DNA of 64,000 nucleotides from Pseudomonas shahriarae (GTDB lineage Bacteria; Pseudomonadota; Gammaproteobacteria; Pseudomonadales; Pseudomonadaceae). The notes under the pieces are model-generated. The model had not been told where the DNA came from, made no database searches, and saw only the letters and a list, made by a program, of their open reading frames with translations. The stretch is from positions 4,071,001-4,135,000 of the forward strand of contig NZ_CP077085.1 in NCBI RefSeq assembly GCF_014268455.2. The letters are read 5' to 3'. Of this stretch, positions 47,303 to 56,329 are shown piece by piece. Each line of letters opens with the position of its first letter. The stretch's first letter is position 1. The translations under genes and the position numbers were made by a program.

Positions 47303-47602
47303 CTGTGCGCGACCGTAGGCCAGCTACCCGACGCAGATGAAGGCCAAGGCGAGCATGACGGCTTTGTGATCATCACCGCCGACAGCGCCGGCGGCATGGT
47401 AGACCTTCACGACCGGCGGCCTGTGGTGCTCACGCCGGAGTTGGCCAGGGAATGTCTGGACCCGGGCACGCCCAAGGAGCGTGCCGAGCAGATGGTATTG
47501 CACCAGGGCAAATCATCGGAGGTGTTCGAATGGTTCAAAGTCGAGAAAGCCGTGGGCAACGTACGGAGCAAAGGGCCTGAGCTGATTGCACCAATGCGCT
47601 GA
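47303..47602 (+). pseudogene. SRAP (YedK/HMCES) domain C-terminal fragment
   Basis: The frame reads TVGQLPDADEGQGEHDGFVI, then MVDLHDRRPVVLTPELAREC, LDPGTPKERAEQMVLH and FEWFKVEKAVGNVRSKGPEL. This is the C-terminal half of SOS-response-associated peptidases, which crosslink to abasic sites. The catalytic Cys2 and the N-terminal half are missing, so no activity is expected. Such genes are common in pseudomonad prophages. Confidence 0.75.
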
Positions 47603-47611
47603 TAGTGACCA

Positions 47612-47809
47612 TTACCAGTTCATAATAGCCAGCTCGCCTGTTTTTTCTGCTACACCCTTCCTCGGGTTGGCCCTGCTGTAACGGATATCCATCGCCTCCA
47701 TGCGGAACCCTTTAAACACCCGTCGGACTTCGGGATGATCATTGATGCTTACCATCACCTTGTCTTCGCAGGCGCGCATGAATTCATGCCATTCGCTAAA
47801 ATCCTGCAC
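47612..47809 (-). pseudogene. DNA adenine methylase (D12 class) C-terminal fragment
   Basis: Sixty-five codons reading FSEWHEFMRACEDKVMVSIN, then DHPEVRRVFKGF and ending AEKTGELAIMNW, the end of phage-type Dam enzymes. The SAM-binding and DPPY parts are absent. It is another leftover of the same prophage. Confidence 0.6.
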
Positions 47810-47867
47810 CTCGCAAGGCCGCTCCGTATAGTTAGACCCGCCCCTCTTCTTGCCAGTGGCCCATGCG

Positions 47868-48245
47868 CTACCTTACTGGTGCCATCTCGACCGCTACACA
47901 ACGCCCTTTCGTCCGCACCTTCTGCACCAGTCGCGCTCTGTTGACGAACACATTGATCTCGCAACTGCCTGAGTGTTGTACGTCTTCCCAGTATTCTGCG
48001 TGCACAAGTTGCCCGTTCTGCGGCCCCGTGTAAGTACCCGCTGCTTCACGTGAGACATAGCTACTGTCACGTACATACCTAAGCACTACCATATCTTCCT
48101 CCGGCGCCACCATGATCTGCCTTGGCACACCGAAGAAGTCGATCAGTTCGCCCACCGGGCGATCTTTCCAGGTACTGCTGGCCGACAATGATGCACAGCC
48201 ACTGAGCAAGGTGGCGAGCAAGGCCAACATAAACAATCGGTTCAT
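47868..48245 (-). CDS. small lipoprotein of unknown function
   Basis: A 125-residue precursor with lipobox LSGC (Cys17) and ribosome site GGGAGA. The mature part has TWKDRPVGELIDFFGVPRQI and a Cys pair (GSCEINV, GRCVAVE); the first motif, a short amphipathic stretch followed by Gly-x-Pro, recalls SmpA/OmlA-like small lipoproteins, but the match is too weak for a family call. It lies 24 bp after the frameshifted gene at 48270-48837 and is probably co-transcribed with it. Confidence 0.7.
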   Translation of the reverse strand: MNRLFMLALLATLLSGCASLSASSTWKDRPVGELIDFFGVPRQIMVAPEEDMVVLRYVRDSSYVSREAAGTYTGPQNGQLVHAEYWEDVQHSGSCEINVFVNRARLVQKVRTKGRCVAVEMAPVR

Positions 48246-48269
48246 AAGGTCTTCTCCCTGAAGGTCGCG

Positions 48270-48837
48270 TTACTTGGCAGGCATCTGCGCGAACCCGTCA
48301 TCTATCTTCTGCAGGATGGCCGTCTTGGCGGCCTCGCGGTTCAATATCTCGAAGAAGTGCGGCCCTGCCTTGCTCATTTGCGACGCGGACATCACACCCA
48401 AGTGCTCCATCTTCTTGGCCTGGCGTTCAGTCGGCTTACAGACAAAGTCACGGCTTTGCATCAGCCAGGCGTCAGGTTTGCTCTGCCATTGTCTGGAATA
48501 CTTCGCATCGCGAAACCCATTGAACACGCTGCGGAAATCCGCTGCACCCATTACTCGCACGCGGTTCTTCGCACAATCGATTTCGACATCGTAAGAGGTG
48601 AAGTCGGGCTTTCCGGGCTCTTCGTAAAGTTGATAGACACCCAATGATTTCGCCCCACCTGGACGATTGACGATGTGAGTGGGGTCGCCGTCTGCGATGA
48701 ACACTTGATTCTTGCCCAAGGCACCCTGGTAGTGAACGACCCAGAAGTCGCCCTTCAGCACTTCGCTCGCTTGGGCAGCGAGGGCACTACACAGTAATGC
48801 GGCAGGCAGGCAGGAGATGCCTTGTAAAAGCGATCAT
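48270..48837 (-). pseudogene. secreted protein frameshifted (possibly phase-variable) at GGCA repeat
   Basis: The main frame (to the stop at 48270) encodes a 160-residue soluble domain from LKGDFWVVHYQGALGKNQVF to FAQMPAK, of no known family. Upstream it continues in frame into LPAALLCSALAAQASEV, clearly a signal peptide, but reaches a stop without an ATG. The only ATG with a ribosome-like site (48837) is one base out of frame. Between them lies (GGCA)3 at 48801-48814; with two units instead of three the ATG frame runs smoothly into the domain with a perfect signal peptide. A GTG at 48761 would give a protein without signal. Confidence 0.7.
48801..48814. repeat. GGCA tetranucleotide repeat
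   Basis: GGCAGGCAGGCAGG, three tandem GGCA units plus GG, inside the signal-peptide coding region of the minus-strand gene. Loss of one unit restores the reading frame. Confidence 0.85.
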
Positions 48838-49135
48838 AGGGGCGGCCCTTTGCCGTTATTTTTGAAGAAAATAGTTTCACACCCTGGACATGAGGCAAAG
48901 GGCCATCTAGCACATTCGTACTATTCATAAGAGAGTTCTACGCCAATACCATCGCGATACAGTCGGTCATGCGCTTCGGCGACTAAGCAGGAACAAAAAA
49001 ATCACAACTCTTGTCGCAGTATGGATTCCCAAGCAGGATTCGATAAGGCGGTGCTGTGCATCTCTATCGACACATCGAATTAGCACATTACGATGCTGAT
49101 TCGGCGCTAAAGCACTAGAAAAAGGATTTTGGAAA
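48838..49135. other. intergenic region
   Basis: About 300 bases between divergent small genes; I see no gene, repeat or clear hairpin here. Confidence 0.4.
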
Positions 49136-49525
49136 ATGTTAAAGAAAATAACCATAGCTGGTGTCACTCTTGCACTTACAGGTTGCGGACTTCTCCCTCC
49201 CCCAGCGCCACCTGCTCCCCCTACAGTCGAGCACTCTATTGCAAGCAAGACCGAAATCGTCGATGCAAAAAGGAAGCTGCTCAGACATATTTCAGACCCC
49301 GACTCCGCGAAATTTGAAACTATTTATAAATTCAAGGGCCGTTTCGCTAGTGGTAAAAGCTATGAAGGAGTCTGTGGTTATGTGAATTATAAAGGCGCAG
49401 AAGGTGGCTATGAAGGATTTACACCGTTTATGGTCGTTGGGGATGTGGTCTCTTATTACGGTGACCATTTACCTCACAACTACCATATCCTCAAAAGTTT
49501 TTGCACAAAGTCACGATCAAGCTAA
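49136..49525 (+). CDS. small lipoprotein of unknown function
   Basis: A 129-residue precursor with lipobox LTGC (Cys17), then a Pro-rich linker (LLPPPAPPAPP) and a compact domain: VDAKRKLLRHISDPDSAKFE, GVCGYVNYKGAEGGYEGFTP, FCTKS. The DPDSA plus GxVN pattern is common in small secreted proteins of pseudomonads and their phages, without known function. Ribosome site AAGGA. Lower GC than the core genome. Confidence 0.7.
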   Translation: MLKKITIAGVTLALTGCGLLPPPAPPAPPTVEHSIASKTEIVDAKRKLLRHISDPDSAKFETIYKFKGRFASGKSYEGVCGYVNYKGAEGGYEGFTPFMVVGDVVSYYGDHLPHNYHILKSFCTKSRSS

Positions 49526-49849
49526 TAGGCAGATGCCGGCAAGTAAATTTCAAGTTAGCCTTTGATATCAATAGTAAGTACTACCGAACCTATATGAGTA
49601 CCTTCCTGGGCTAGTGTCCCGAATGGCTAGCTGGTCTTGATGTTAACGCATCCGCCCGGCTCGCTTCTTTTTAGACTGTTGTTTCGCGCATGTAGTCCTG
49701 ACAGGCCTTGAGTAGGATTAGGCCTCGGTCGTCTTCGTCGGTGATGGCGGTAATTCGTACCAGTTTATGCTGATGCTAAATACCGCGTTCCCTACGAAGA
49801 ATGACACTCTCATGCTCGACCTGCAGCCAGCCAAGGATTGGTTTATTTG
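49526..49849. other. gap with prophage debris
   Basis: About 320 bases without an intact gene. On the minus strand at about 49680-49760 a frame reads LVRITAITDEDDRGLILLKA followed by CQDYMRETTV and a stop; it looks like the end of a phage gene that I cannot name. The rest is unassigned. Confidence 0.35.
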
Positions 49850-49957
49850 CTATCTGCCCCGACCGCCTGATAGCTCCGGGATCGCCGCAGGCAGCGGCGG
49901 CGAACTTGCCGACTTCAACGTGCAGCCGCTCCCCAGCAGCATCAGCGGCACCAGCAT
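49850..49957 (-). pseudogene. Rz1-like outer-membrane spanin lipoprotein, remnant
   Basis: Thirty-five codons starting MLVPLMLLGSGCTLKSASSP, with lipobox LGSGC and a Pro-rich tail, as in o-spanin Rz1 of pseudomonad prophages. It lies about 140 bp beyond the Rz-like start on the same strand, as expected for the pair. It stops earlier than usual relatives. Confidence 0.45.
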
Positions 49958-50092
49958 CCACAGCAGCAGCCTTGTTCTGCTCTCGCATCACTCGCTTCCT
50001 CATTCACTGCCAATTGGCGCTGTTCTTTTTGGCGGGCTGAGTTCCCTAGCCTCGGTTATGGCGAGCGCCTAGGCTTTACCGATTTCTGCCAG

Positions 50093-50200
50093 TTACTTTC
50101 CGTAGCGCCAGTCTTGAACCTGCCATGTGACGCCAGCGGCGCTGGCCATCAACACCAGGATCAACAGCACCAGCCCGGCCGGCTTCTGGACCGGAGTCAT
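50093..50200 (-). pseudogene. phage lysis protein Rz (inner-membrane spanin), nonsense-truncated
   Basis: Starts MTPVQKPAGLVLLILVLMAS followed by AAGVTWQVQDWRYGK, the anchor and first turn of Rz-like proteins in Pseudomonas prophages. It then hits TAA where a Gln codon (CAA) is usual. The periplasmic coiled-coil is therefore lost. Its ATG overlaps the endolysin stop by one base, the normal lysis-cassette layout. Confidence 0.65.
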
Positions 50201-50334
50201 CACGGCACATCCTTGAAGAAGACGTGATGCCACAGACGCAACGTCTGCTTGGCCTTCGCCGCCCAGGCAGGGGCCTTGGGCATCGTGGTTGCGTAGTAGT
50301 GCGTGGTCCCGCCAGTTGGATCCGGTACCCGGCA
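50200..50334 (-). pseudogene. phage endolysin (SleB-type cell-wall hydrolase) C-terminal fragment
   Basis: Forty-four codons reading VPDPTGGTTHYYATTMPKAP, then AWAAKAKQTLRLWHHVFFKD and VP-stop, the end of SleB-type hydrolases used as endolysins by pseudomonad prophages. The front half is missing: the sequence breaks at about 50335, where integrase sequence begins on the other strand. Confidence 0.7.
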
Positions 50335-50336
50335 AG

Positions 50337-50714
50337 CATCCACTCTACGTGTTCCCGTTTGGCAAGCCAGATGACGAGGGGAATGAAACGACGGTTCACC
50401 GCATGAACGACGCGGCCTGGAAGAAGGCGCGGATTCGGGCGGCAAAGAAGTGGCAGGAGAAGTTCTTGCGGCCGGCACATGACGGCTTTACCAGGAACCG
50501 CATACACGACTTGAAGCACACCTTTGGGAGAAGACTGCGTGCTGCTGGCGTGACTGAGGAGGATCGGAAAGCGCTGCTCGGCCACAAGAACGGAAGCATC
50601 ACCAGTCACTACTCGGCGGCAGAACTGGATCAGCTGATTGCGGCGGCAAACAAGGTATCAGCAACCGACTCACGCGCACCAGCGCTGACGATTCTGAAAC
50701 GGAGGGAGACATGA
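50337..50714 (+). pseudogene. phage tyrosine integrase C-terminal fragment
   Basis: About 125 codons of the catalytic domain: VHRMNDAAWKKARIRAAKKW, then RIHDLKHTFGRRLRAAGV, LLGHKNGSITSHYSAAEL. The His of HDLK, the LGH box and the nucleophile Tyr of SHYS are present. The first catalytic Arg and the core-binding domain are missing, so it is inactive. It lies 82 bp from the 3' end of tRNA-Pro, the usual neighbour of an integrase at its attachment site. Confidence 0.8.
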
Positions 50715-50751
50715 TGAAAAACGCCAGGGTCACTCGGAAAGTCACTATGGC

Positions 50752-50781
50752 AGAAACAACAAAGCCGCTCGAAAGCGGCTA
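50752..50781 (-). terminator. intrinsic terminator after tRNA-Pro
   Basis: On the minus strand AGCCGCT, TTCG loop, AGCGGCT, then TTGTTGTTT. It lies 16 bases past the tRNA 3' end. Confidence 0.75.
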
Positions 50782-50796
50782 AGTCATTGAAAAATA

Positions 50797-50873
50797 TGGT
50801 CGGGACGGAGTGATTCGAACACTCGACCCCTAGCACCCCATGCTAGTGCGCTACCGGACTGCGCTACGCCCCG
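50797..50873 (-). tRNA. tRNA-Pro (anticodon GGG)
   Basis: A 77-base cloverleaf including encoded CCA. Acceptor stem CGGGGCG/CGTCCCG with one wobble, D-loop AGCGCAGTCCGGTAGCGC, anticodon stem CTAGC/GCTAG enclosing ATGGGGT (anticodon GGG, reads CCC and CCU), T-arm with TTCGAAT. It is followed by a terminator. The adjacent integrase fragment suggests that its 3' end served as a phage attachment site. Confidence 0.95.
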
Positions 50874-50963
50874 ACTAGGCGTGAAACTGGGTTCGCTTCG
50901 TAAAGAAGCGATCAGGAATATACCGCAAGCATTTGAAATGTGGAAGTATTTTAAAGGCTTGTT

Positions 50964-51320
50964 TCACTTTTTCAAAACCACCAGTACATCTTCCAGTTCG
51001 GAGATCATCTGGCGGATCAATTGCTTGTATTGGGTGGTGTCTTCTTTGGCTTCATCACCGGACATACGCTGGCGTGCGCCGCTGATGGTGAACCCCTGGT
51101 CGTACAGTAACGCGCGGATCTGTCGGATCATCAGCACATCCTGGCGCTGATAATACCGACGGTTCCCGGTGCGTTTGACGGGGTTGAGTTGAGGAAACTC
51201 CTGCTCCCAATAGCGCAGCACGTGCGGTTTTACCGCACATAGCTCGCTGACTTCACCAATGGTGAAGTAGCGTTTGCCTGGGATGACGGGTAGCTCGTCG
51301 TTATGACTTGGTTCCAGCAT
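50964..51320 (-). CDS. MerR-family regulator of the ihfA locus
   Basis: A 118-residue MerR-type protein starting [20 protein letters not shown], with the winged helix ([20 protein letters not shown], then [20 protein letters not shown]) and a C-terminal coiled-coil ([20 protein letters not shown]). It lacks an effector domain. Orthologues occur directly after ihfA throughout Pseudomonas, but their regulon is not known to me. It overlaps the end of ihfA by 20 bp. ATG 51320 is preferred over an in-frame TTG at 51329. Confidence 0.9.
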   Translation of the reverse strand: MLEPSHNDELPVIPGKRYFTIGEVSELCAVKPHVLRYWEQEFPQLNPVKRTGNRRYYQRQDVLMIRQIRALLYDQGFTISGARQRMSGDEAKEDTTQYKQLIRQMISELEDVLVVLKK

Positions 51321-51603
51321 AAGCCTCAACTCGGGCCTTCAACTTCTGCCCTGGACGAAAGGTGACCACACGGCGAGCCGTGATCGGGATTTCTTCTCCC
51401 GTTTTTGGATTGCGGCCAGGCCGCTGGCGTTTGTCCCGCAGGTCAAAATTGCCGAAACCGGACAATTTGACCTGTTCGTTGTCTTCCAGAGCGTGCCTGA
51501 TTTCTTCAAAAAACAGCTCGACCAATTCCTTGGCCTCGCGCTTGTTCAGACCCAACTCTTCGTACAGACGTTCCGCCATCTCAGCTTTCGTCAAAGCCCC
51601 CAT
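51301..51603 (-). CDS. ihfA: integration host factor alpha subunit
   Basis: A 100-residue HU/IHF-family protein: [20 protein letters not shown], helical body [20 protein letters not shown], and the beta-arm [20 protein letters not shown] whose Pro intercalates into DNA. With IhfB it bends DNA sharply and assists transcription, replication and recombination. It lies 3 bp after pheT in the translation operon, as in most gammaproteobacteria. Confidence 0.97.
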   Translation of the reverse strand: MGALTKAEMAERLYEELGLNKREAKELVELFFEEIRHALEDNEQVKLSGFGNFDLRDKRQRPGRNPKTGEEIPITARRVVTFRPGQKLKARVEAYAGTKS

Positions 51604-51606
51604 ACG

Positions 51607-53985
51607 TCACTTCCTTAACGTGGCGTTCAACCTTTGTTCGAGCGAGGTGAGGATATTTTGCGTCGTGGTATTCACCTCATCGTCATTAAGAGTGCGCGAT
51701 GGATGCTGCCAGGTCAAGCCAACTGCAAGGCTTTTTCTATGCGGATCAATGCCTTTACCCTGATAGACGTCAAATAGCCTGAGGTCCGTCAGCCATTCGC
51801 CTGCATTTTCTCGGATTACTTCCAGCACGGCACTGGCCGCCACATCACGATCCGCCACCAGGGCGAGGTCACGACGCACTTCCGGGAAACGCGACAGCTC
51901 GCTGAATTTAGGCATCTTGCCCGCAGCGACTTCAGCCAACACCAACTCGAAGACGAACACCGGACGGTCAAGACCGAGGGTTTTCGACAGTTCAGGGTGG
52001 ATAGCGCCAACGAAACCGACCAGGCGGCCTTCACGCTCGATGCGCGCAGTCTGGCCTGGATGCAATGCCGGGTGGCTGCCCGGGACAAATGCGAAGGCAT
52101 CCAGCGCGCCGGCAAAGCCCAGCACCGCTTCCACATCAGCCTTGACGTCGAAGAAGTCCACCGGATCGCGCCCCTGGGCCCAACCCTCAGGCAGACGGCT
52201 GCCGCAGACCACACCGGCCAGCATCGGCTCCTGCTTCAGGCCGTCCAATTGGCCGACAAAGCGCAGGCCGCTTTCGAACATGCGCACGCGATCCTGCTGA
52301 CGGTTCAGGTTATGGGAAAGTGCTTTCACCAGGCCTGGCCACAGGGACGAACGCATAGCCGCCATGTCGTTGGAGATCGGGTTGGCCAGCAACAGCGGCT
52401 CGACACCCGGGCTGAACAGTTCGAACTGCTTGGGATCAATGAAGCTGTAGGTCACCGCTTCCTGATAGCCGCGAGCGACCAGCAGACGACGCAGCTCCGG
52501 CAGGTGCGCACGGGCTTCGGTCTTGGGCTGTGGGGCCAGGCGCGCTTGCGGGTAACGAACCGGCAGGCGGTTGTAGCCGTACAGGCGGGCCAGTTCTTCG
52601 ATCAGGTCGACTTCAAGGCTGATATCGAAGCGATGGCTTGGCACTTCTACGCGCCACTGCCCTGCCCCATCAGCGCTGATGTCCAGGCCGAGGCCGGTCA
52701 GCAGACTGACAATTTGCGCTTCTTCGATCACCAGGCCGAGCATCTGCTCGACGCGTTGGGCGCGCAGCGTCACCGGTGCAATCGACGGCAAGTACTGCTC
52801 GTTGACAGTCTCGGTAATCGGGCCAGCTTCACCGCCGGTGATTTCCAGCAGCAGGCCGGTGGCACGCTCCATGGCTTCACGGGCCAGTTGCCAGTCCACG
52901 CCACGCTCGTAGCGGTGCGAGGCATCGGTGTGCAGGCCGTAGGAACGGGCCTTGCCTGCCACAGCGATCTGGTCGAAGAACGCGCTTTCAAGGAACACGT
53001 CACGGGTCGTCGCCGACACGCCACTGTGCTCACCCCCCATCACACCGGCAATGGCCAGGGCGCGGGAGTGGTCAGCAATCACCAAGGTATCGCTACGCAG
53101 GGTGACTTCCTGGCCATCGAGCAAGACCAGCTTTTCGCCTTCCTCGGCCATGCGCACGCGAATCCCGCCGTTGATCTCGGCCAAATCGAAGGCGTGCAGC
53201 GGTTGACCCAGCTCCAGCATCACGTAGTTGGTGATGTCGACCGCGGCATCGATGCTGCGCACGTCGGCGCGACGCAGGCGCTCAACCATCCACAGCGGGG
53301 TCGGCCGGGACAGGTCGACATTGCGAATGACACGGCCCAGGTAGCGCGGGCACGCGCTTGGCGCCAGCACTTCGATGGAACGCACTTCGTCGTGGACTGC
53401 CGGGACCGCGGTCACTACTGGACGTGTGACAGGCACGCCGTACAGCGCACCGACTTCACGGGCCAGACCGGCCAGGGACAGGCAGTCGCCACGGTTCGGA
53501 GTCAGGTCGACTTCGATGCTGGCGTCTTCCAGGTCGAGGTAGGCACGGATGTCCTGGCCCACGGGCGCATCAGCCGGCAGCTCCATCAAGCCATCATTGC
53601 CTTCGCCCACCTGCAACTCCGCCTGAGAGCACAGCATGCCGTTGGACTCGACGCCACGCAGCTTGGCTTTCTTGATCTTGAAGTCACCGGGCAGTTCGGC
53701 ACCGATCATCGCGAACGGGATTTTCAGGCCTGGGCGCACATTTGGCGCACCGCACACAACCTGGAAGGTTTCCGCGCCGTTGCTGACCTGGCACACACGC
53801 AACTTGTCGGCGTCCGGGTGCTGCTCGGTGCTGAGCACCTCGCCCACCACTACACCGCTGAAAACACCGGCGGCCGGCGTAACGCTATCGACCTCAAGAC
53901 CGGCCATCGACAGACGAGCAACCAGCTCATCGCGATTTACCTGCGGGCTTACCCAGCCACGCAGCCATTGTTCACTGAATTTCAT
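51607..53985 (-). CDS. pheT: phenylalanine-tRNA ligase beta subunit
   Basis: A 792-residue subunit of the alpha2-beta2 enzyme that charges tRNA-Phe. Domains: tRNA-binding EMAP-like (about 39-148, VVVGEVLSTEQHPDADKLRV), B3/4 editing domain (about 210-390), B5, the catalytic-like core, and the C-terminal FDX-ACB domain (about 698-792, FSELSRFPEVRRDLALVADR). Full length for the family. It follows pheS by 26 bp and precedes ihfA. Confidence 0.97.
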   Translation of the reverse strand: MKFSEQWLRGWVSPQVNRDELVARLSMAGLEVDSVTPAAGVFSGVVVGEVLSTEQHPDADKLRVCQVSNGAETFQVVCGAPNVRPGLKIPFAMIGAELPGDFKIKKAKLRGVESNGMLCSQAELQVGEGNDGLMELPADAPVGQDIRAYLDLEDASIEVDLTPNRGDCLSLAGLAREVGALYGVPVTRPVVTAVPAVHDEVRSIEVLAPSACPRYLGRVIRNVDLSRPTPLWMVERLRRADVRSIDAAVDITNYVMLELGQPLHAFDLAEINGGIRVRMAEEGEKLVLLDGQEVTLRSDTLVIADHSRALAIAGVMGGEHSGVSATTRDVFLESAFFDQIAVAGKARSYGLHTDASHRYERGVDWQLAREAMERATGLLLEITGGEAGPITETVNEQYLPSIAPVTLRAQRVEQMLGLVIEEAQIVSLLTGLGLDISADGAGQWRVEVPSHRFDISLEVDLIEELARLYGYNRLPVRYPQARLAPQPKTEARAHLPELRRLLVARGYQEAVTYSFIDPKQFELFSPGVEPLLLANPISNDMAAMRSSLWPGLVKALSHNLNRQQDRVRMFESGLRFVGQLDGLKQEPMLAGVVCGSRLPEGWAQGRDPVDFFDVKADVEAVLGFAGALDAFAFVPGSHPALHPGQTARIEREGRLVGFVGAIHPELSKTLGLDRPVFVFELVLAEVAAGKMPKFSELSRFPEVRRDLALVADRDVAASAVLEVIRENAGEWLTDLRLFDVYQGKGIDPHRKSLAVGLTWQHPSRTLNDDEVNTTTQNILTSLEQRLNATLRK

Positions 53986-54011
53986 CCTGCTCTCCTAAAG
54001 GTTCGTTACGA

Positions 54012-55082
<1,071 letters not shown>

Positions 55083-55136
55083 ATGACGTTTACCACCTTG
55101 GACTACGGAGTAGCCCAGGGTGACTGTCGGGGGTAC

Positions 55137-55493
55137 TTAAGCCAAGGTGGCTTTAGCTTTCTCGACAATCGCAGCAAACACCGCTTTTTCGTTCACGGCC
55201 AGTTCAGCCAGAACCTTACGGTCGATTTCGATGGACGCTTTTTTCAGGCCAGCGATGAAACGGCTGTAGGACAGACCGTTAACACGAGCACCAGCATTGA
55301 TACGAGCGATCCACAGAGCGCGGAACTGACGTTTTTTCTGACGACGGTCACGGTAGGCGTATTGGCCTGCCTTGATTACCGCTTGCTTGGCAACACGGAA
55401 TACGCGTGAACGCGCGCCGTAGTAGCCTTTAGCGAGTTTCAGAATTTTTTTGTGACGCTTACGGGCAATGACGCCACGCTTTACACGAGCCAT
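55137..55493 (-). CDS. rplT: 50S ribosomal protein L20
   Basis: A 118-residue protein: [40 protein letters not shown], then [20 protein letters not shown], the L20 signature. It is an early 23S rRNA assembly protein. In E. coli L20 also represses the rpmI-rplT message. Third gene of infC-rpmI-rplT, 29 bp after rpmI. Confidence 0.98.
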   Translation of the reverse strand: MARVKRGVIARKRHKKILKLAKGYYGARSRVFRVAKQAVIKAGQYAYRDRRQKKRQFRALWIARINAGARVNGLSYSRFIAGLKKASIEIDRKVLAELAVNEKAVFAAIVEKAKATLA

Positions 55494-55522
55494 GAGTTAC
55501 TTCCTCTATTCTTGATCCAAAA

Positions 55523-55717
55523 TTAACGAAGGCGCAGCATGCGCTCGACTTTTGCCACGTCAGACGGATGCAGCAAGCTGCTACCGCGCAGTTGACGCTT
55601 ACGCTTGGTCGACATTTTGGTCAGGATGTGGCTCTTGAAAGCGTGCTTGTGCTTGATACCGTTAGCAGTTTTCAGAAACCGCTTAGCAGCACCACTTTTA
55701 GTCTTCATCTTTGGCAT
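55523..55717 (-). CDS. rpmI: 50S ribosomal protein L35
   Basis: A 64-residue protein: [51 protein letters not shown]. Full length and conserved. It lies between infC and rplT, 60 bp after infC. Confidence 0.98.
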   Translation of the reverse strand: MPKMKTKSGAAKRFLKTANGIKHKHAFKSHILTKMSTKRKRQLRGSSLLHPSDVAKVERMLRLR

Positions 55718-55777
55718 GTTCGGATACTCCGCATTCAGTTGATAAACATAATCAGAAGGCCTGCCGTGCCCTATTGA

Positions 55778-56329
55778 TTACTTCTTCTTTTTCGGGGCGA
55801 TGACCATGATCAGCTGGCGTCCTTCCATCTTAGGATGCTGTTCGACGGAACCGTACTCCAGCAGGTCAGCTTCAACCCGCTTGAGGAGTTCCATACCCAG
55901 CTCCTGGTGGGCCATCTCACGGCCGCGGAATCGCAAGGATACCTTGGCCCTGTCCCCATCACTCAGGAAACGTACCAGGTTGCGCAGTTTTACCTGGTAA
56001 TCCCCTTCCTCCGTCCCTGGACGAAACTTGATTTCTTTAACCTGGATCTGCTTCTGGTTTTTCTTGGCTGCGGCAATCTGCTTCTTCTTTTCGAAGATCG
56101 ACTTGCCGTAATCCATCAGCTTGCAGACAGGAGGTACAGCATCGGCGGAAATTTCCACCAAATCGAGCTTGGCTTCTTCAGCCTTAAGAAGCGCGTCTTC
56201 AATTGACACAATCCCAAGCTGCTCACCCTCAGCCCCAATTAACCGAACCTCGCGTGCCGAGATATTCTCGTTGATCGGGGCTTTCGGTGCAGCTCGTTTA
56301 TCTTGTCTCATTTCACGCTTAATAGTAAT
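55778..56329 (-). CDS. infC: translation initiation factor IF-3 (non-ATG start)
   Basis: IF-3 keeps 30S subunits free and proofreads initiation. Domains: N-domain [20 protein letters not shown], linker helix [16 protein letters not shown]-domain [20 protein letters not shown] through [11 protein letters not shown]. The first in-frame ATG is at 56311, but infC normally starts at ATT. Two ATT codons precede it: 56329 (overlapping the thrS stop as TAATT; gives 183 residues, the usual length) and 56323 (8 bases after GGAG). The rare start codon is the basis of IF-3 autoregulation in E. coli. Confidence 0.93.
   Translation of the reverse strand: MTIKREMRQDKRAAPKAPINENISAREVRLIGAEGEQLGIVSIEDALLKAEEAKLDLVEISADAVPPVCKLMDYGKSIFEKKKQIAAAKKNQKQIQVKEIKFRPGTEEGDYQVKLRNLVRFLSDGDRAKVSLRFRGREMAHQELGMELLKRVEADLLEYGSVEQHPKMEGRQLIMVIAPKKKK

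Noticed and set aside
46765..47340. A 191-codon plus-strand frame over the tail-fibre assembly remnant
   Set aside because: The minus-strand frame matches a known phage family; the plus-strand product is low-complexity and without motif.
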